In this document: positions 8,463 to 16,441 of the stretch, in pieces
How the letters are laid out: each line of letters opens with the position of its first letter
How positions within the stretch are numbered: the first letter of the stretch is position 1
From: Desulfobacterales bacterium
Lineage (GTDB): Bacteria > Desulfobacterota > Desulfobacteria > Desulfobacterales > C00003060
Assembly: GCA_020347085.1 (NCBI GenBank)
Contig: CP070769.1
Location: 2,172,997 to 2,197,171, forward strand
DNA length: 24,175 nt
Direction of reading: 5' to 3'
Notes under the pieces: model-generated
The model's database searches: none
What the model was told of the DNA's origin: nothing
Seen by the model: only the letters and a program-made list of their open reading frames with translations
Position numbers and translations under genes: made by a program

Positions 8463-8620
8463 GATTTACTCCTTAATAAGGGTGATCAGTGGTCAGTCTT
8501 TGGCCTGAACCGTAAAAGCGCACGAATTCCCCGGCCCGATTTATTCGGCACTGCGGGAATCTTCAATGATGCTGTAAAATGGTTTTCGAACGAGGAGGGG
8601 ATTTTCTTCACCCAAAGTCG

Positions 8621-9805
8621 TTACTGTATGCCAATCTCCTGGTCAGTGAGATAACATGCAGGGTCGGCAGCCCATAGGTTCCCTGTCACGGCCTCAGGGC
8701 GAACCCGGAAGTTGCCGGCACAGATATCGAGCCATCGGCATTCGGCACACCGCCCTTTGACATACCGTTTCTTGTCCTTGAGCTTTTTCATTAGGCTGTT
8801 GGATGTGTCGGTCCAGATCTCACTGAACGGACGCTCTCTCACATTGCCAAAGCTGTAATGCCGCCAGAACTGATCAGCATGGACAGAGCCGTCCCAACTA
8901 ACACATCCGATTCCGCGACCGGAGCTGTTCCCTTCATTCATCTTCAAGAGTTCAAGGACCTCCTTGGCGCGTTCGGGATCCTCTTTCAGGAGGCGCAGAT
9001 AGAGATAAGGGCCGTCTGCATGATTGTCGACCGTCAGTACCTCCTTGGGCTTGCCTCGGTCGTGGAGGTCTTTGGTGCGGTCCATGATAAGGTCAACTAC
9101 GGCCCGGGTCTCCTCGTGGACCAGGTCCTCCTCGACCAGTTTGGAGCCCCGTCCAGCATACACCAGGTGGTAAAAGCAGATCCGGGGGACGTCTAAATCT
9201 TCAAGGAGGTCAAATATGGCTGGAATCTCTGCTGCATTCAGCCTGTTCATGGTAAAGCGGAGCCCGACCTTTAAGCCCGCTTCCTGACTGTTGCGTATCC
9301 CTTTCAAGGCGGCCTGAAAAGCCCCTTTTACGCCTCTAAACCGGTCATTGACTGCCTCCATGCCGTCAAGACTTATTCCCACATAAGAAAGACCAATTTC
9401 CTTAAAGATTCGCGCCCTTTCAGGAGTAATCAATGTACCGTTTGTGGAAACCACTGCACGCATGCCACGTTCCACAGCATAACGGGCCAGTTCTGGCAGG
9501 TCCTTGCGGACAAACGGTTCGCCGCCAGAAAACAGGATAACCGGCGCACCAAATTGGGCAAGATCGTCCAAAAGGGCCTTCCCTTCATCAGTACTCAGTT
9601 CATTCTTGAAGGGGATGTCTTTGGCATGGGCATAGCAGTGGATACACTTCAGGTTGCATCTCCGGGTGACGTTCCACACAACCACCGGGCGCTTGTCCGC
9701 GGAGAACTGCAGGAGATGGGATGGGAGACTCTCCGATTGCCGTCCGTACCGCAAGGCGTCTGAAGGCTCAACCGTGCCACAGTATAGTTTAGATATGCCT
9801 ATCAT
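8621..9805 (-). CDS. ahbC: 12,18-didecarboxysiroheme deacetylase AhbC (radical SAM)
   Basis: AhbC removes the acetate side chains at C2 and C7 of 12,18-didecarboxysiroheme to give Fe-coproporphyrin III. The 394-residue protein has the N-terminal family start MIGISKLYCGTVEPSDALR, the radical SAM motif CNLKCIHC (about residues 52-59), FSGGEPFVRKD, and a C-terminal Cys-rich SPASM-like region (CVSWDGSVHADQF, then CAECRWLDICAGNFR). The conserved N-terminus supports the ATG at 9805 although the ribosome site is weak. It is the first gene of ahbC-hemB-ahbD. The earlier enzymes AhbA/AhbB and siroheme synthase are not in the window. A 158-bp gap to hemB contains nothing recognisable. Confidence 0.92.
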   Translation of the reverse strand: MIGISKLYCGTVEPSDALRYGRQSESLPSHLLQFSADKRPVVVWNVTRRCNLKCIHCYAHAKDIPFKNELSTDEGKALLDDLAQFGAPVILFSGGEPFVRKDLPELARYAVERGMRAVVSTNGTLITPERARIFKEIGLSYVGISLDGMEAVNDRFRGVKGAFQAALKGIRNSQEAGLKVGLRFTMNRLNAAEIPAIFDLLEDLDVPRICFYHLVYAGRGSKLVEEDLVHEETRAVVDLIMDRTKDLHDRGKPKEVLTVDNHADGPYLYLRLLKEDPERAKEVLELLKMNEGNSSGRGIGCVSWDGSVHADQFWRHYSFGNVRERPFSEIWTDTSNSLMKKLKDKKRYVKGRCAECRWLDICAGNFRVRPEAVTGNLWAADPACYLTDQEIGIQ

Positions 9806-9956
9806 AGGTGATCACTACTTGGAACTCTGGGTACTGCTGACAGATCACATCCCACCTGCCAACCATGTTTGCCTGGCTGGATTGTCGCCACGCGAAGCGC
9901 TGCAGTAAATCAGAAGCGCCTCAGAGTGTGGCAGCTTCACACCATTAAGGCCGGAA

Positions 9957-11723
9957 TCATGATTCGGGATGCTCAGCATAGGTCCTTTTTACCAGTTTGT
10001 TGAAAAATTCCTCAGGGTTTTCAAGGGCCTCCCTGGTGATCACGAAGGTATCCTGACCAACCCTGTCTCGGATTAGTTGAAAACCGTATTCAAAGTTAGT
10101 AGTCAGTTGCTTGTATAAATCTCCGAGTGCTGTCGGAGAAGAGAACATCTTTAAGATAATAACGTCTATGGCATCTTCTTCCAGGCTGATATTTAAGTCA
10201 TGGGTCTTGTAAAAATAGGCCTCCACCTTTTTGATTTGGTCATAGTATCTTTGTATCTTTGCCATAACAGCGTTAATCTCTGACGTGCCCATGGTATAAA
10301 CATCGGCAATCAAATCTATCCGCGAGGGGATTATGGGGATCTCAGATTTCTCCGCCAGCACCGCCTGGTTGTTCCTTATATATTCCTTGACCGATTCCTT
10401 TTCATCCTTCACCAGTTCTTCGTAAGACTCTGTCCACCTCGGATCGTTAGGCGAGGATATCATTTTCTGGAGCACAGCTTTGGGGTCCTTTACCACCTCT
10501 TCTGTCACCGGCAGCTTCTTAATACCTGTGGACGGGAGTTTCTTTTCAAACTTTAACAAGACCTTCTCAATAGTGCTCACCAGACCCCGGGCCCCGGTTT
10601 GCTCATCATAGGCAAGGTGGGCCAAGGCACGAAGAGCCCGATCTTTAAACTTAACAGATATATCGTATGCCTTGAAGTCGAGTTTTTTGCTCATTATGAC
10701 AGGATTGTTCGGATTTCTTAAGATGGCGTAAAGGTCGTCTTCGCTGAGTTCTTCAAACACAGAAGTTACTGGCAGCCGTCCAACGAACTCGGTCTCAAAA
10801 CCGAACTTGATTAGATCTTCAGGTTTGACATGTTCCAGGTAATCACCACGTTCTGACTGGCTGGTGACCGATGCCCCGAAACCGATGCTCTGATCCACTA
10901 TTCGCCTCTTGATCAACTCTGAAAGTTCGTTAAAGGCGCCACTCATCACGAAAAGAACATTCTTGGTATTGACTACCCGTTTTTTTCTTGTGCCGGTCTT
11001 CCGATAGCGTTCGATTTCCTCCAGCATCGAAATGGGATCATGAGGGACCTTGAGGTCAACATCGGTTTCTTCCATTGGCTTTAGCAGCGCGCGCTGAACG
11101 CCGGTCCGAGAAACATCAGGTCCAATGAGATTTGTACTGGAAGCAATCTTATCGATCTCATCGATGTAGATGATACCATACTGCGCCAGCTCGATGTCCT
11201 CATCTGCTTCACGCACCAGGTCCCGAACCAGGTCTTCCACATCGCCTCCAACATAGCCGGTCTCGCTGAATTTCGTGGCATCACCTTTGACAAAAGGGAC
11301 ACCAATCTTGTCGGCGATCAATTTAATGATGTAAGTCTTACCGACTCCGGTGGGCCCGATCATAAGGATGTTGTTCTTGATTTGACCAAGCAGTCCTTTG
11401 TTGTCTTCGCCGGACGATTCCGCATGTTTGATGCGATTGAAATGGGTACAAATCTTTGTAGCCAAAATCGCCTTGGCCTGGTCTTGCTTGACAACATATT
11501 GATCAAGATAGGCCTCAAGCTCCTCAGGCTTTAAGGAAAAGTTGATCTTTTTTTCCTTAGGAGGTTCTTCTTCCTTTTCTTCTTCCTTGTCAAAGGAGGC
11601 CTCATGAGGAAGAACTACAGGGGAGATGAGTTTTACCCGGCCACCGAATTTTTCTGACAGGAACTCACTTATTTCTTTTTCGATATCCTTGGGATCCGGA
11701 AATTTTTCCTTCTTTTCGGTCAT
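9957..11723 (-). CDS. ClpX-like AAA+ ATPase without zinc-binding domain
   Basis: The 588-residue cytoplasmic unfoldase-like ATPase is closest to ClpX. Visible motifs are Walker A GPTGVGKT (123-130), pore loop GYVG (156-159), Walker B IIYIDEIDKI (184-193), the ClpX-type IGF loop used to dock ClpP (280-282), the Arg-finger region FVGRLP (313-318) and sensor-2 GARGL (377-381). It differs from ClpX (about 420 residues) in two ways. The N-terminal four-Cys zinc domain is absent and replaced by an acidic, Lys/Glu-rich segment. About 190 extra residues follow the AAA+ core. No clpP is adjacent. I infer a ClpX paralogue with different substrate recruitment, possibly still working with ClpP. Confidence 0.85.
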   Translation of the reverse strand: MTEKKEKFPDPKDIEKEISEFLSEKFGGRVKLISPVVLPHEASFDKEEEKEEEPPKEKKINFSLKPEELEAYLDQYVVKQDQAKAILATKICTHFNRIKHAESSGEDNKGLLGQIKNNILMIGPTGVGKTYIIKLIADKIGVPFVKGDATKFSETGYVGGDVEDLVRDLVREADEDIELAQYGIIYIDEIDKIASSTNLIGPDVSRTGVQRALLKPMEETDVDLKVPHDPISMLEEIERYRKTGTRKKRVVNTKNVLFVMSGAFNELSELIKRRIVDQSIGFGASVTSQSERGDYLEHVKPEDLIKFGFETEFVGRLPVTSVFEELSEDDLYAILRNPNNPVIMSKKLDFKAYDISVKFKDRALRALAHLAYDEQTGARGLVSTIEKVLLKFEKKLPSTGIKKLPVTEEVVKDPKAVLQKMISSPNDPRWTESYEELVKDEKESVKEYIRNNQAVLAEKSEIPIIPSRIDLIADVYTMGTSEINAVMAKIQRYYDQIKKVEAYFYKTHDLNISLEEDAIDVIILKMFSSPTALGDLYKQLTTNFEYGFQLIRDRVGQDTFVITREALENPEEFFNKLVKRTYAEHPES

Positions 11724-12039
11724 GACATCATACTCTCATGTATAAATTAAGATTTTTTGTGCCTCGGGTCAATAATATAATCATGCCTGACCATAATGCA
11801 AGTACGTGTAGGCTTTAGGAATTTCTGCAAGAATTGAACCAGACCTTCGCAAAGGGTTGTGATATTGGGCTGTTGCTGGTGTAACGAAGTCGAAGCCGGG
11901 GTCCTTTGACAAACAGGAAAATCTTGAAGGTTTGATCAAAGCTCCATGAAGCAAGACTTCGGCGAGCTCAGCCGGGTCGCTGCAGGGAATCTGCGACCGT
12001 GAGGAAAGTTGCCATTTTTTGAAGCGTTCACTGACCTCA
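11724..12039. other. Intergenic stretch upstream of the ClpX-like gene
   Basis: No convincing gene on either strand. It holds the likely promoter of the ClpX-like gene at the left end. A small hairpin-forming sequence (GTCGC at about 11977, GCGAC at about 11994) is also present. Confidence 0.5.
11772..11801 (-). promoter_or_regulatory. Candidate promoter of the ClpX-like gene
   Basis: On the minus strand TTGCAT (11801-11796) and TATTAT (11777-11772) are 18 bp apart, about 50 bp upstream of the start codon. Moderate match only; no heat-shock (CIRCE) inverted repeat was seen. Confidence 0.3.
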
Positions 12040-12090
12040 CAGTCCCGCTATGACGGGAAGAGAAATGCGCTGGCTGTTTCTGTTCAAATC
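12040..12090 (+). repeat. REP-like interspersed repeat, degenerate copy 1
   Basis: CAGTCCCG...GACGGGA then AAATGCGCTGGCTGTTTCTG and TTCAAAT aligns with the copies at 15775-15823, 16331-16390 and (inverted) 22423-22471. The palindrome here is imperfect. It lies directly upstream of the pseudo-tRNA. Confidence 0.6.
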
Positions 12091-12139
12091 TCCCTTCACA
12101 AGAAAGCAACATAAAAGAGGTTGAATACACCTTATATCA

Positions 12140-12212
12140 GGGCGAGTAGCTCAGCGGATAGAGCACAAGCCCCCGGTGCTTGGTGTCGCCAGTTCGATTC
12201 TAGCATCGCCCT
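12140..12212 (+). pseudogene. Degenerate tRNA-Arg(CCG) copy
   Basis: It matches the intact tRNA-Arg at 16442-16514 in 67 of 73 positions. Several changes are damaging. Base 7 makes a G-A mismatch in the acceptor stem, the normally invariant U33 is C, position 38 is T, and C51 faces A63 in the T stem. CCA is replaced by ACT. One double change in the T stem (52 with 62) keeps pairing, so it may have been under selection for a while. The upstream flank is also related to that of the intact gene, and its TTGACA is TTCACA here. An integrase relic begins 10 bp downstream. Confidence 0.8.
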
Positions 12213-12221
12213 ACTCTAATA

Positions 12222-12440
12222 TCAAACACTTGCCAAACTCTCAATGTTTGCACTTCCGGAATTTGGCACAAGTTTGACATGGGTGGGGTCATTTACCTGC
12301 CGAACCTCCTCGCGGGAGAATTTAGAGGACAGGCGGGCATACCGCATTGCCACCTGTATGTCCGTGTGCCCTTGGCTGTTCTGCAACACCGCGGGACCCT
12401 CACCACACATTACGTGATGAATGGAAAGATCATAATGAAT
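12222..12440 (-). pseudogene. Relic of a tyrosine recombinase (phage-type integrase), C-terminal end
   Basis: The frame encodes GHTDIQVAMRYARLSSKF, the classic C-terminal box of tyrosine recombinases (GH...MRYAxLS, with the nucleophilic Tyr). MCGEGPAVLQ just before it matches the usual VMxGxxLxxLQ segment. Upstream, residues IHYDLSIHHV look like a decayed HDLRHTFASH motif; the catalytic Arg is gone. The rest of the integrase, which would lie at higher coordinates, is absent: the CBS gene starts there. The relic ends 10 bp from the pseudo-tRNA, the usual location of an island integrase. Confidence 0.72.
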
Positions 12441-12497
12441 AGGAACATAACAAAAACATTGAAAGATACGGAGCCCGTTGCTCCCCCCTCTTACACA

Positions 12498-12977
12498 CTA
12501 CAATTTTGACTTAAGAATAAACTCGGCGATCTCGTAGAAGAGGTCATGCATTCTTATAACCCCCATGATCTTGTTCGACTCCATGACCGGTAGTAGACCG
12601 ATATTGTTGTTAATCATGAGATGAGCCACTTTCAGGAGGTGATCGTCTATATCTACCGTCACATCAAAAGCAGTCATGATATCCTGGATGGGTTTCTCCA
12701 GTTGCCCGGTGGCGGATTCCATGAGATCTTCCCACTTGATTTGGACGTCTGGTGGACAGAGTTCGGCATATTCCGGCCGGACACCCTTAAGGATATCGCT
12801 TTGGTGCAACAACCCCAGCAAGCTATACGCCTCATCAAAGACCAAGACGGTGTGATGACCTGTTTCATAGGCAACGTTCAGTTGGACAATCGCCTCCCTT
12901 AAGGTAGCCCAATAAGGCATATGGGGATACTCTGTAATAGAAATTACTAGGTCCCTAAGATCTTTTCCTTCAGGCAT
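12498..12977 (-). CDS. CBS-domain pair protein
   Basis: The 159-residue cytoplasmic protein has two CBS domains. The first spans about residues 15-70 (YWATLREAIVQLN...LVFDEAYSLLGLLHQSDIL) and the second about 95-150 (IMTAFDVTVDIDDHLLKVAHLM...GVIRMHDLFYEI). Such pairs bind AMP, ATP or similar ligands and control partner proteins. The ATG at 12977 follows AGGAGG by 7 nt; the GTG six bases upstream would sit on the ribosome site. It lies 14 bp after the zinc-finger gene and is probably the last gene of that unit. The partner is unknown; the nearby TSUP transporter is one candidate. It differs from the CBS-ACT protein at 4262 in having no ACT domain. Confidence 0.82.
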   Translation of the reverse strand: MPEGKDLRDLVISITEYPHMPYWATLREAIVQLNVAYETGHHTVLVFDEAYSLLGLLHQSDILKGVRPEYAELCPPDVQIKWEDLMESATGQLEKPIQDIMTAFDVTVDIDDHLLKVAHLMINNNIGLLPVMESNKIMGVIRMHDLFYEIAEFILKSKL

Positions 12978-12991
12978 GTTCACTCCTCCTG

Positions 12992-13318
12992 CTATTCCTT
13001 CATGCTGTTCAAGGCTTTTTGCTTAATTTCTGAATACTTATTTATGATTTCTGTCAACTCTGGACCCGGTTCCAGAGCATATTCTTTCATTAGCGCAATC
13101 AATTTGTTTGCACTCTTCTCCACTGCTTCACTGTGGGTCACAACGGTCTTCGGGTCATCAGAGCGTTGTGCCAAATTCATGGTTTCTACTTCCATGAGTT
13201 TTGCAGCCAGGGGTTTGGCTTTTTCAGCAAAGGCCGCTTTGCAGGCAAGGCACAAACCAGTGTCTTTCTCCAATCTTAATAGCAAGCCCTTCTTTCCACA
13301 ACTCTTACACTGTGCCAT
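12992..13318 (-). CDS. Small zinc-finger protein of unknown function
   Basis: The 108-residue protein begins with a treble-clef-like or ribbon zinc site, CKSCGKK then CLACK (four Cys, residues about 4-26). A helical, coiled-coil-prone tail rich in Lys and Glu follows. A strong GGAGG site lies before the ATG, and the CBS gene follows after 14 bp. No family name can be given with confidence. Confidence 0.68.
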   Translation of the reverse strand: MAQCKSCGKKGLLLRLEKDTGLCLACKAAFAEKAKPLAAKLMEVETMNLAQRSDDPKTVVTHSEAVEKSANKLIALMKEYALEPGPELTEIINKYSEIKQKALNSMKE

Positions 13319-13496
13319 AGTGTCCTCCTTGAATCCTTTTCAGGTCTGCAGGTAATCGGCCACCAAGAACAAACCCGCGGCCTCTTACATCCAAAGGACG
13401 GCAAAATGGAATGTCCATATGTCCTAAGCCCATGATACGGTACTTCACCAATATCATCAAGATATTCCTGGTTTCTATTCGGCTCTGTCGTTCCAT
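13305..13496 (-). CDS. Possible 63-residue protein, upstream-coupled
   Basis: A short frame starts MERQSRIETRNILMILV, contains FCRPLDVRGRGFVLGGRLP and ends GGHYGTV. It overlaps the start of the zinc-finger gene by 14 bp, so its last codons cover that gene's GGAGG ribosome site, a layout typical of translational coupling. A GGAAAGGGGA stretch lies before its ATG. The sequence looks protein-like but matches nothing I recognise. If it is not real, 13319-13655 is a 337-bp gap without a gene. Confidence 0.35.
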   Translation of the reverse strand: MERQSRIETRNILMILVKYRIMGLGHMDIPFCRPLDVRGRGFVLGGRLPADLKRIQGGHYGTV

Positions 13497-13537
13497 TCTC
13501 CCCTTTCCGCAATTCAGCGGGCCAACTCTAAGGTAGC

Positions 13538-13565
13538 CTTGGCCCCAACCTCAGGGGCAGCCAAG
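13538..13565. other. GC-rich hairpin in the TSUP/zinc-finger gap
   Basis: CTTGGCCCC (13538-13546) can pair with GGGG (13554-13557) and CCAAG (13561-13565), with a 3-base bulge and a 7-nt loop. There is no T-run on either strand. It may be an mRNA-processing or stability element between the TSUP pair and the downstream genes. Confidence 0.3.
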
Positions 13566-13655
13566 CGGCTTCGGCGAGACCTTTTGGAAGGCCTGCGATG
13601 GCCGCCCCTCGCAGTTTGTATTGCTTCTGGCTTGCTTGAAGTCCATTCGAGGTAG

Positions 13656-14084
13656 TTAGTGTGACTTCACGAAACCCACGGCAGAAACCGCAACCATGAA
13701 CGCAACCCAGATACACAAACATGCATAGAGATAAACCTTGGGTTTTTGCCGGAGATACCCTATGGCGGCAGCTATCAATGCCGGAATGGCGCACAAACAA
13801 CCCAAAGCTAATCCAAATTGTGTGAATCCGTCACCGGTAAAGGGGTGCTTCAGATAGAAGTGCCCTCCAGGAAACCCCCCACCTACTGTTTGCCAGACCT
13901 CTGCAGCGCTCTTACCCGCAAAAATCTCGGCAAAAAAGTAGTGTGGATTCATCACATTATTCTCCACTGATAGCATGGCGATGACCGGCCCTACCATGCA
14001 GATGATCGCTGAGACAACGGTGATCCAATAAATGAACTCTCCGTAAAGTTTCTGCGAAACTGGCATCTTGAGTTTTTCTTCCAT
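13656..14084 (-). CDS. Small membrane protein partnered with the TSUP transporter
   Basis: The 142-residue protein has three hydrophobic membrane segments: about residues 17-40 (FIYWITVVSAIICMVGPVIAM), about 87-107 (FGLALGCLCAIPALIAAAIG) and about 114-138 (VYLYACLCIWVAFMVAVSAVGF). Between the first two is an extended loop with a Gly-rich stretch (TVGGGFPGGHFYLKHPF). The ATG at 14084 has a perfect AGGAGG site that overlaps the stop codon of the TSUP gene, so translation is coupled. I infer that it is an accessory subunit of the transporter. No family recognised. Confidence 0.68.
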   Translation of the reverse strand: MEEKLKMPVSQKLYGEFIYWITVVSAIICMVGPVIAMLSVENNVMNPHYFFAEIFAGKSAAEVWQTVGGGFPGGHFYLKHPFTGDGFTQFGLALGCLCAIPALIAAAIGYLRQKPKVYLYACLCIWVAFMVAVSAVGFVKSH

Positions 14085-14096
14085 GGAAGTCACCTC

Positions 14097-15227
14097 CTAT
14101 CCGCCTGATTTGATCTGTTTTATAACGCCACGGACCACAATAATCATGATTCCTACAAAGACGGCGCCATTGACTGTCATCGGAACTGGCCCGATGACTC
14201 CTAAAAGGTTTAATCCCTTGCACACTAACCCAAAGCTTGTAAAAAACATGATACCAATCAATATCAGTCTTACAAACCCGGCTTTGATTCGAATCAGTAT
14301 TTGCGCGCCCAGAAGTCCTCCCAGAACCTGACCGACCAACCAGGGAGCAGCAAAGAGTGGAATGATGGCGCCCATAAGCAGGTATGGCCATACGGCTACG
14401 CAATCTCCCATGCCGAGCAAAACGCCACTGTTGGCAGCAGCCACTTTAAGGGGAACGGCCATGATCAGGTTTTGGGTAGGGACGATTGCCCAGCCTGCTC
14501 CCAAGCCAAAAAAGCCGGAAAGCATGCCGACCCCAACAATCGCGCAAAGGGTTTGCCAAGCTCTGGTCAGGGGATAATGCATGACCTTTTTCAAGGACGG
14601 TTCATAGTAAGGCAGGCCAAGTTTCAACTTCTTGGTAAAGCCGTCTATCTTCTTTACTTCAGGCCACTCAATTTTCTTGCCCCCCACAATGAAAAAGGTC
14701 GCAAGGCCTATGAGAATCCCTCCAAGGGCAAGCCTGACGATTCCCTCACCGATTGCCCCCAAGTATTTGGCCACATATATGGCACCCTGAGCACCGGTGA
14801 AAGCACCCATCCCATAAGCAGCCGCACAAAAGACACAAATTCTGAGGTTGGCGAGGCCACCCCTCATAAAGGGTCCGGTGGATATCAAGCCACTAAACAT
14901 AGCCACAATGAGACCGGTTGCCCGGACGATTAGACTATCAAGGCTTGTGAAGGCAAGCAGAATAGGGGTAAATAGAACCCCACCTCCAATGCCGGCAACA
15001 ACGGCCACGAGGGCAATCACAAAGCTCAAGAAAAAGAACCCAAAGAGGCACATAAATATCCTCCCGCCGGACATACCTCCGGGAGGTGTCTCCGCTCCGA
15101 ATGATATAAAGGCCAGGGCAATGTAGCAGAGAATCAGCACGGCAACCATGAGGAGTGCTTCCGGCCATGGAGATTCAAGGTATTTACTTCGCTTCTTCAC
15201 AGGTGCATCTACCACAGACTGAGCCAC
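14097..15227 (-). CDS. TSUP (TauE/SafE) family anion transporter
   Basis: The 376-residue inner-membrane protein belongs to the TSUP family, which moves sulfite, sulfonates, sulfoacetate and other organosulfur anions. The two half-repeats carry the family Gly motifs: VAGIGGGVLFTPIL (about 77-90) and SGFFGLGAGWAIVPTQ (about 240-255), each followed by Ala/Gly-rich segments. An extra N-terminal membrane helix and a charged cytoplasmic loop (about 170-220) make it longer than typical 250-residue members. A GTG start follows AAGGAGG at 7 nt. In a sulfate reducer, sulfate, sulfite or an organosulfur compound is a reasonable substrate, but direction and substrate are inferences. Confidence 0.88.
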   Translation of the reverse strand: MAQSVVDAPVKKRSKYLESPWPEALLMVAVLILCYIALAFISFGAETPPGGMSGGRIFMCLFGFFFLSFVIALVAVVAGIGGGVLFTPILLAFTSLDSLIVRATGLIVAMFSGLISTGPFMRGGLANLRICVFCAAAYGMGAFTGAQGAIYVAKYLGAIGEGIVRLALGGILIGLATFFIVGGKKIEWPEVKKIDGFTKKLKLGLPYYEPSLKKVMHYPLTRAWQTLCAIVGVGMLSGFFGLGAGWAIVPTQNLIMAVPLKVAAANSGVLLGMGDCVAVWPYLLMGAIIPLFAAPWLVGQVLGGLLGAQILIRIKAGFVRLILIGIMFFTSFGLVCKGLNLLGVIGPVPMTVNGAVFVGIMIIVVRGVIKQIKSGG

Positions 15228-15774
15228 AATGATCCTCCTTTCAGTGCAAAGTATCTATCCGTTCGAAGTATCCAGAACAGCCAACTTCATGCCATGTTGT
15301 TTGTTGTTCAGTTCTCACCCCCTTTTCGCCTATTAGCTTCAAGTCATGGAGGAAGTCTCAAACAGGCCACCACCGCTTCCTGCACCACCTGAAAAGACAC
15401 CGATCAACACAGGCTTTTTATGCCTTATACCTGTTCCTAACAGAATTGTACCCCGGTGCTGCTGGGGTGCCTCTTTATTAAAAATTTGGCATGTCGACGC
15501 CGACAGGGAAGGAACACAACGTGTGAAAAGAATAACTTGTCGCATGTACATGATTTTCGCTGTGTTGTCAAAGGAAAAAAATCATCCTATTCGTGTGAAA
15601 AGCGTCCATCAACTATGAAGCGGATAGGCAAGATGTCAGAAATTTCACTGAGAACAAATCAGTCAGCGTTTCGCAGAAAAGCAGGGGGCGTCAATTCTAT
15701 TACAGGTCTAGCCAAAGACATAGAGAAGCGTGCGGCCTACGAGATAGGATCTGATGTAACATTGAAGCTCCCTG
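15228..15774. other. Gene-poor stretch upstream of the TSUP gene
   Basis: About 550 bp with no convincing gene on either strand; the frames present have atypical composition and one runs into the REP-like repeat. A TTGACA on the minus strand (15571-15566) could be the -35 of the TSUP promoter, but the -10 at the right distance is weak. Confidence 0.5.
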
Positions 15775-15823
15775 CAGTCCCGACAAGTCGGGACAGGGAA
15801 TGCGCTCGCTGTGGCAGTTCAAC
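15775..15823 (+). repeat. REP-like interspersed repeat, copy 2 (perfect palindrome)
   Basis: Contains the perfect 18-bp palindrome GTCCCGACAAGTCGGGAC (15777-15794), then AGGGAATGCGCTCGCTGTGG and CAGTTCAAC. The first 29 bases equal the inverted copy at 22423-22471. Confidence 0.75.
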
Positions 15824-15962
15824 CGCACAACAGATATTCACTCTACACAACTAGCTGAAAGTATTACAATTCTAACGCACTGCAGTCATCTATCCTTAGA
15901 AATGTGATGCTGTCTCGGGTAGGCATATCGTTCAGGGGAGACTTGTTGACGTCGTGGAAAAA

Positions 15963-16220
15963 TCAAGAACAACGATATCCAGAGTGAATGTGCTCGTCGT
16001 AAGTTTCGTCCCACGTATGATCACAATACTTGCAGCGGTATACGTATTTCACTTTGAATATTTGTGTTTGACCAGGGGACCGATCACAAAAGCTTGTCTT
16101 TTTCACAGTCTTTCCTCCAAAAAACCGCCTGCAACGGGGACACCGACCCCTGAATATCTCAGCAATAACAATGTAAGTGAATGCAAGGACTGCCATGACT
16201 ATGAATGCCCATATTTCCAT
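15963..16220 (-). CDS. Small membrane-anchored zinc-ribbon protein
   Basis: An 85-residue protein with one N-terminal membrane helix (about residues 4-22, WAFIVMAVLAFTYIVIAEI). The cytoplasmic part has two Cys pairs, CPRC (about 27-30) and CKYC (about 66-69), as in zinc ribbons. The second is followed by DHTWDE, a common ribbon ending. The ATG at 16220 follows GGAAGGG; a TTG three bases earlier is less likely. It stands alone, upstream of and opposite to the tRNA gene, inside the block bounded by the two tRNA copies. Function unknown. Confidence 0.62.
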   Translation of the reverse strand: MEIWAFIVMAVLAFTYIVIAEIFRGRCPRCRRFFGGKTVKKTSFCDRSPGQTQIFKVKYVYRCKYCDHTWDETYDEHIHSGYRCS

Positions 16221-16330
16221 CAATCCCTTCCCACTCCACCTTTGGCTTTTGCCGGGCCAGCAAGAAAAGATAGCTGTTTAATACGGAAACGGGTCATTTA
16301 AGCAGACTGGGCTCATATTCACCCGTTAAC

Positions 16331-16390
16331 CCGCCCCGGTAAATCGGGAATGAATCGGGACGGGGAACGCGCTCGCCGTCTCTGTTCAAA
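16331..16390 (+). repeat. REP-like interspersed repeat, copy 3
   Basis: CCCGGTAAATCGGGA, then ATCGGGACGGGGAACGCGCT, CGCCGT and TCTGTTCAAAT. It aligns with the copies at 12040 and 15775 with a rearranged palindrome. It sits just upstream of the intact tRNA, as copy 1 does upstream of the pseudo-tRNA. Confidence 0.55.
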
Positions 16391-16441
16391 TCTCCCTTGA
16401 CAAAAAATGCATAATAATAGAGATTTAATACATCCTTATTA

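Noticed and set aside
11936..12130. 64-codon open frame on the minus strand
   Set aside because: It overlaps the repeat copy and the pseudo-tRNA flank; no protein-like features.
15339..15551. 70-codon open frame on the minus strand upstream of TSUP
   Set aside because: No ribosome site, no recognisable protein pattern, and a competing frame of similar length on the other strand.
15456..15854. 132-codon open frame on the plus strand
   Set aside because: It runs through the REP-like repeat, has no ribosome site and an unlikely composition.
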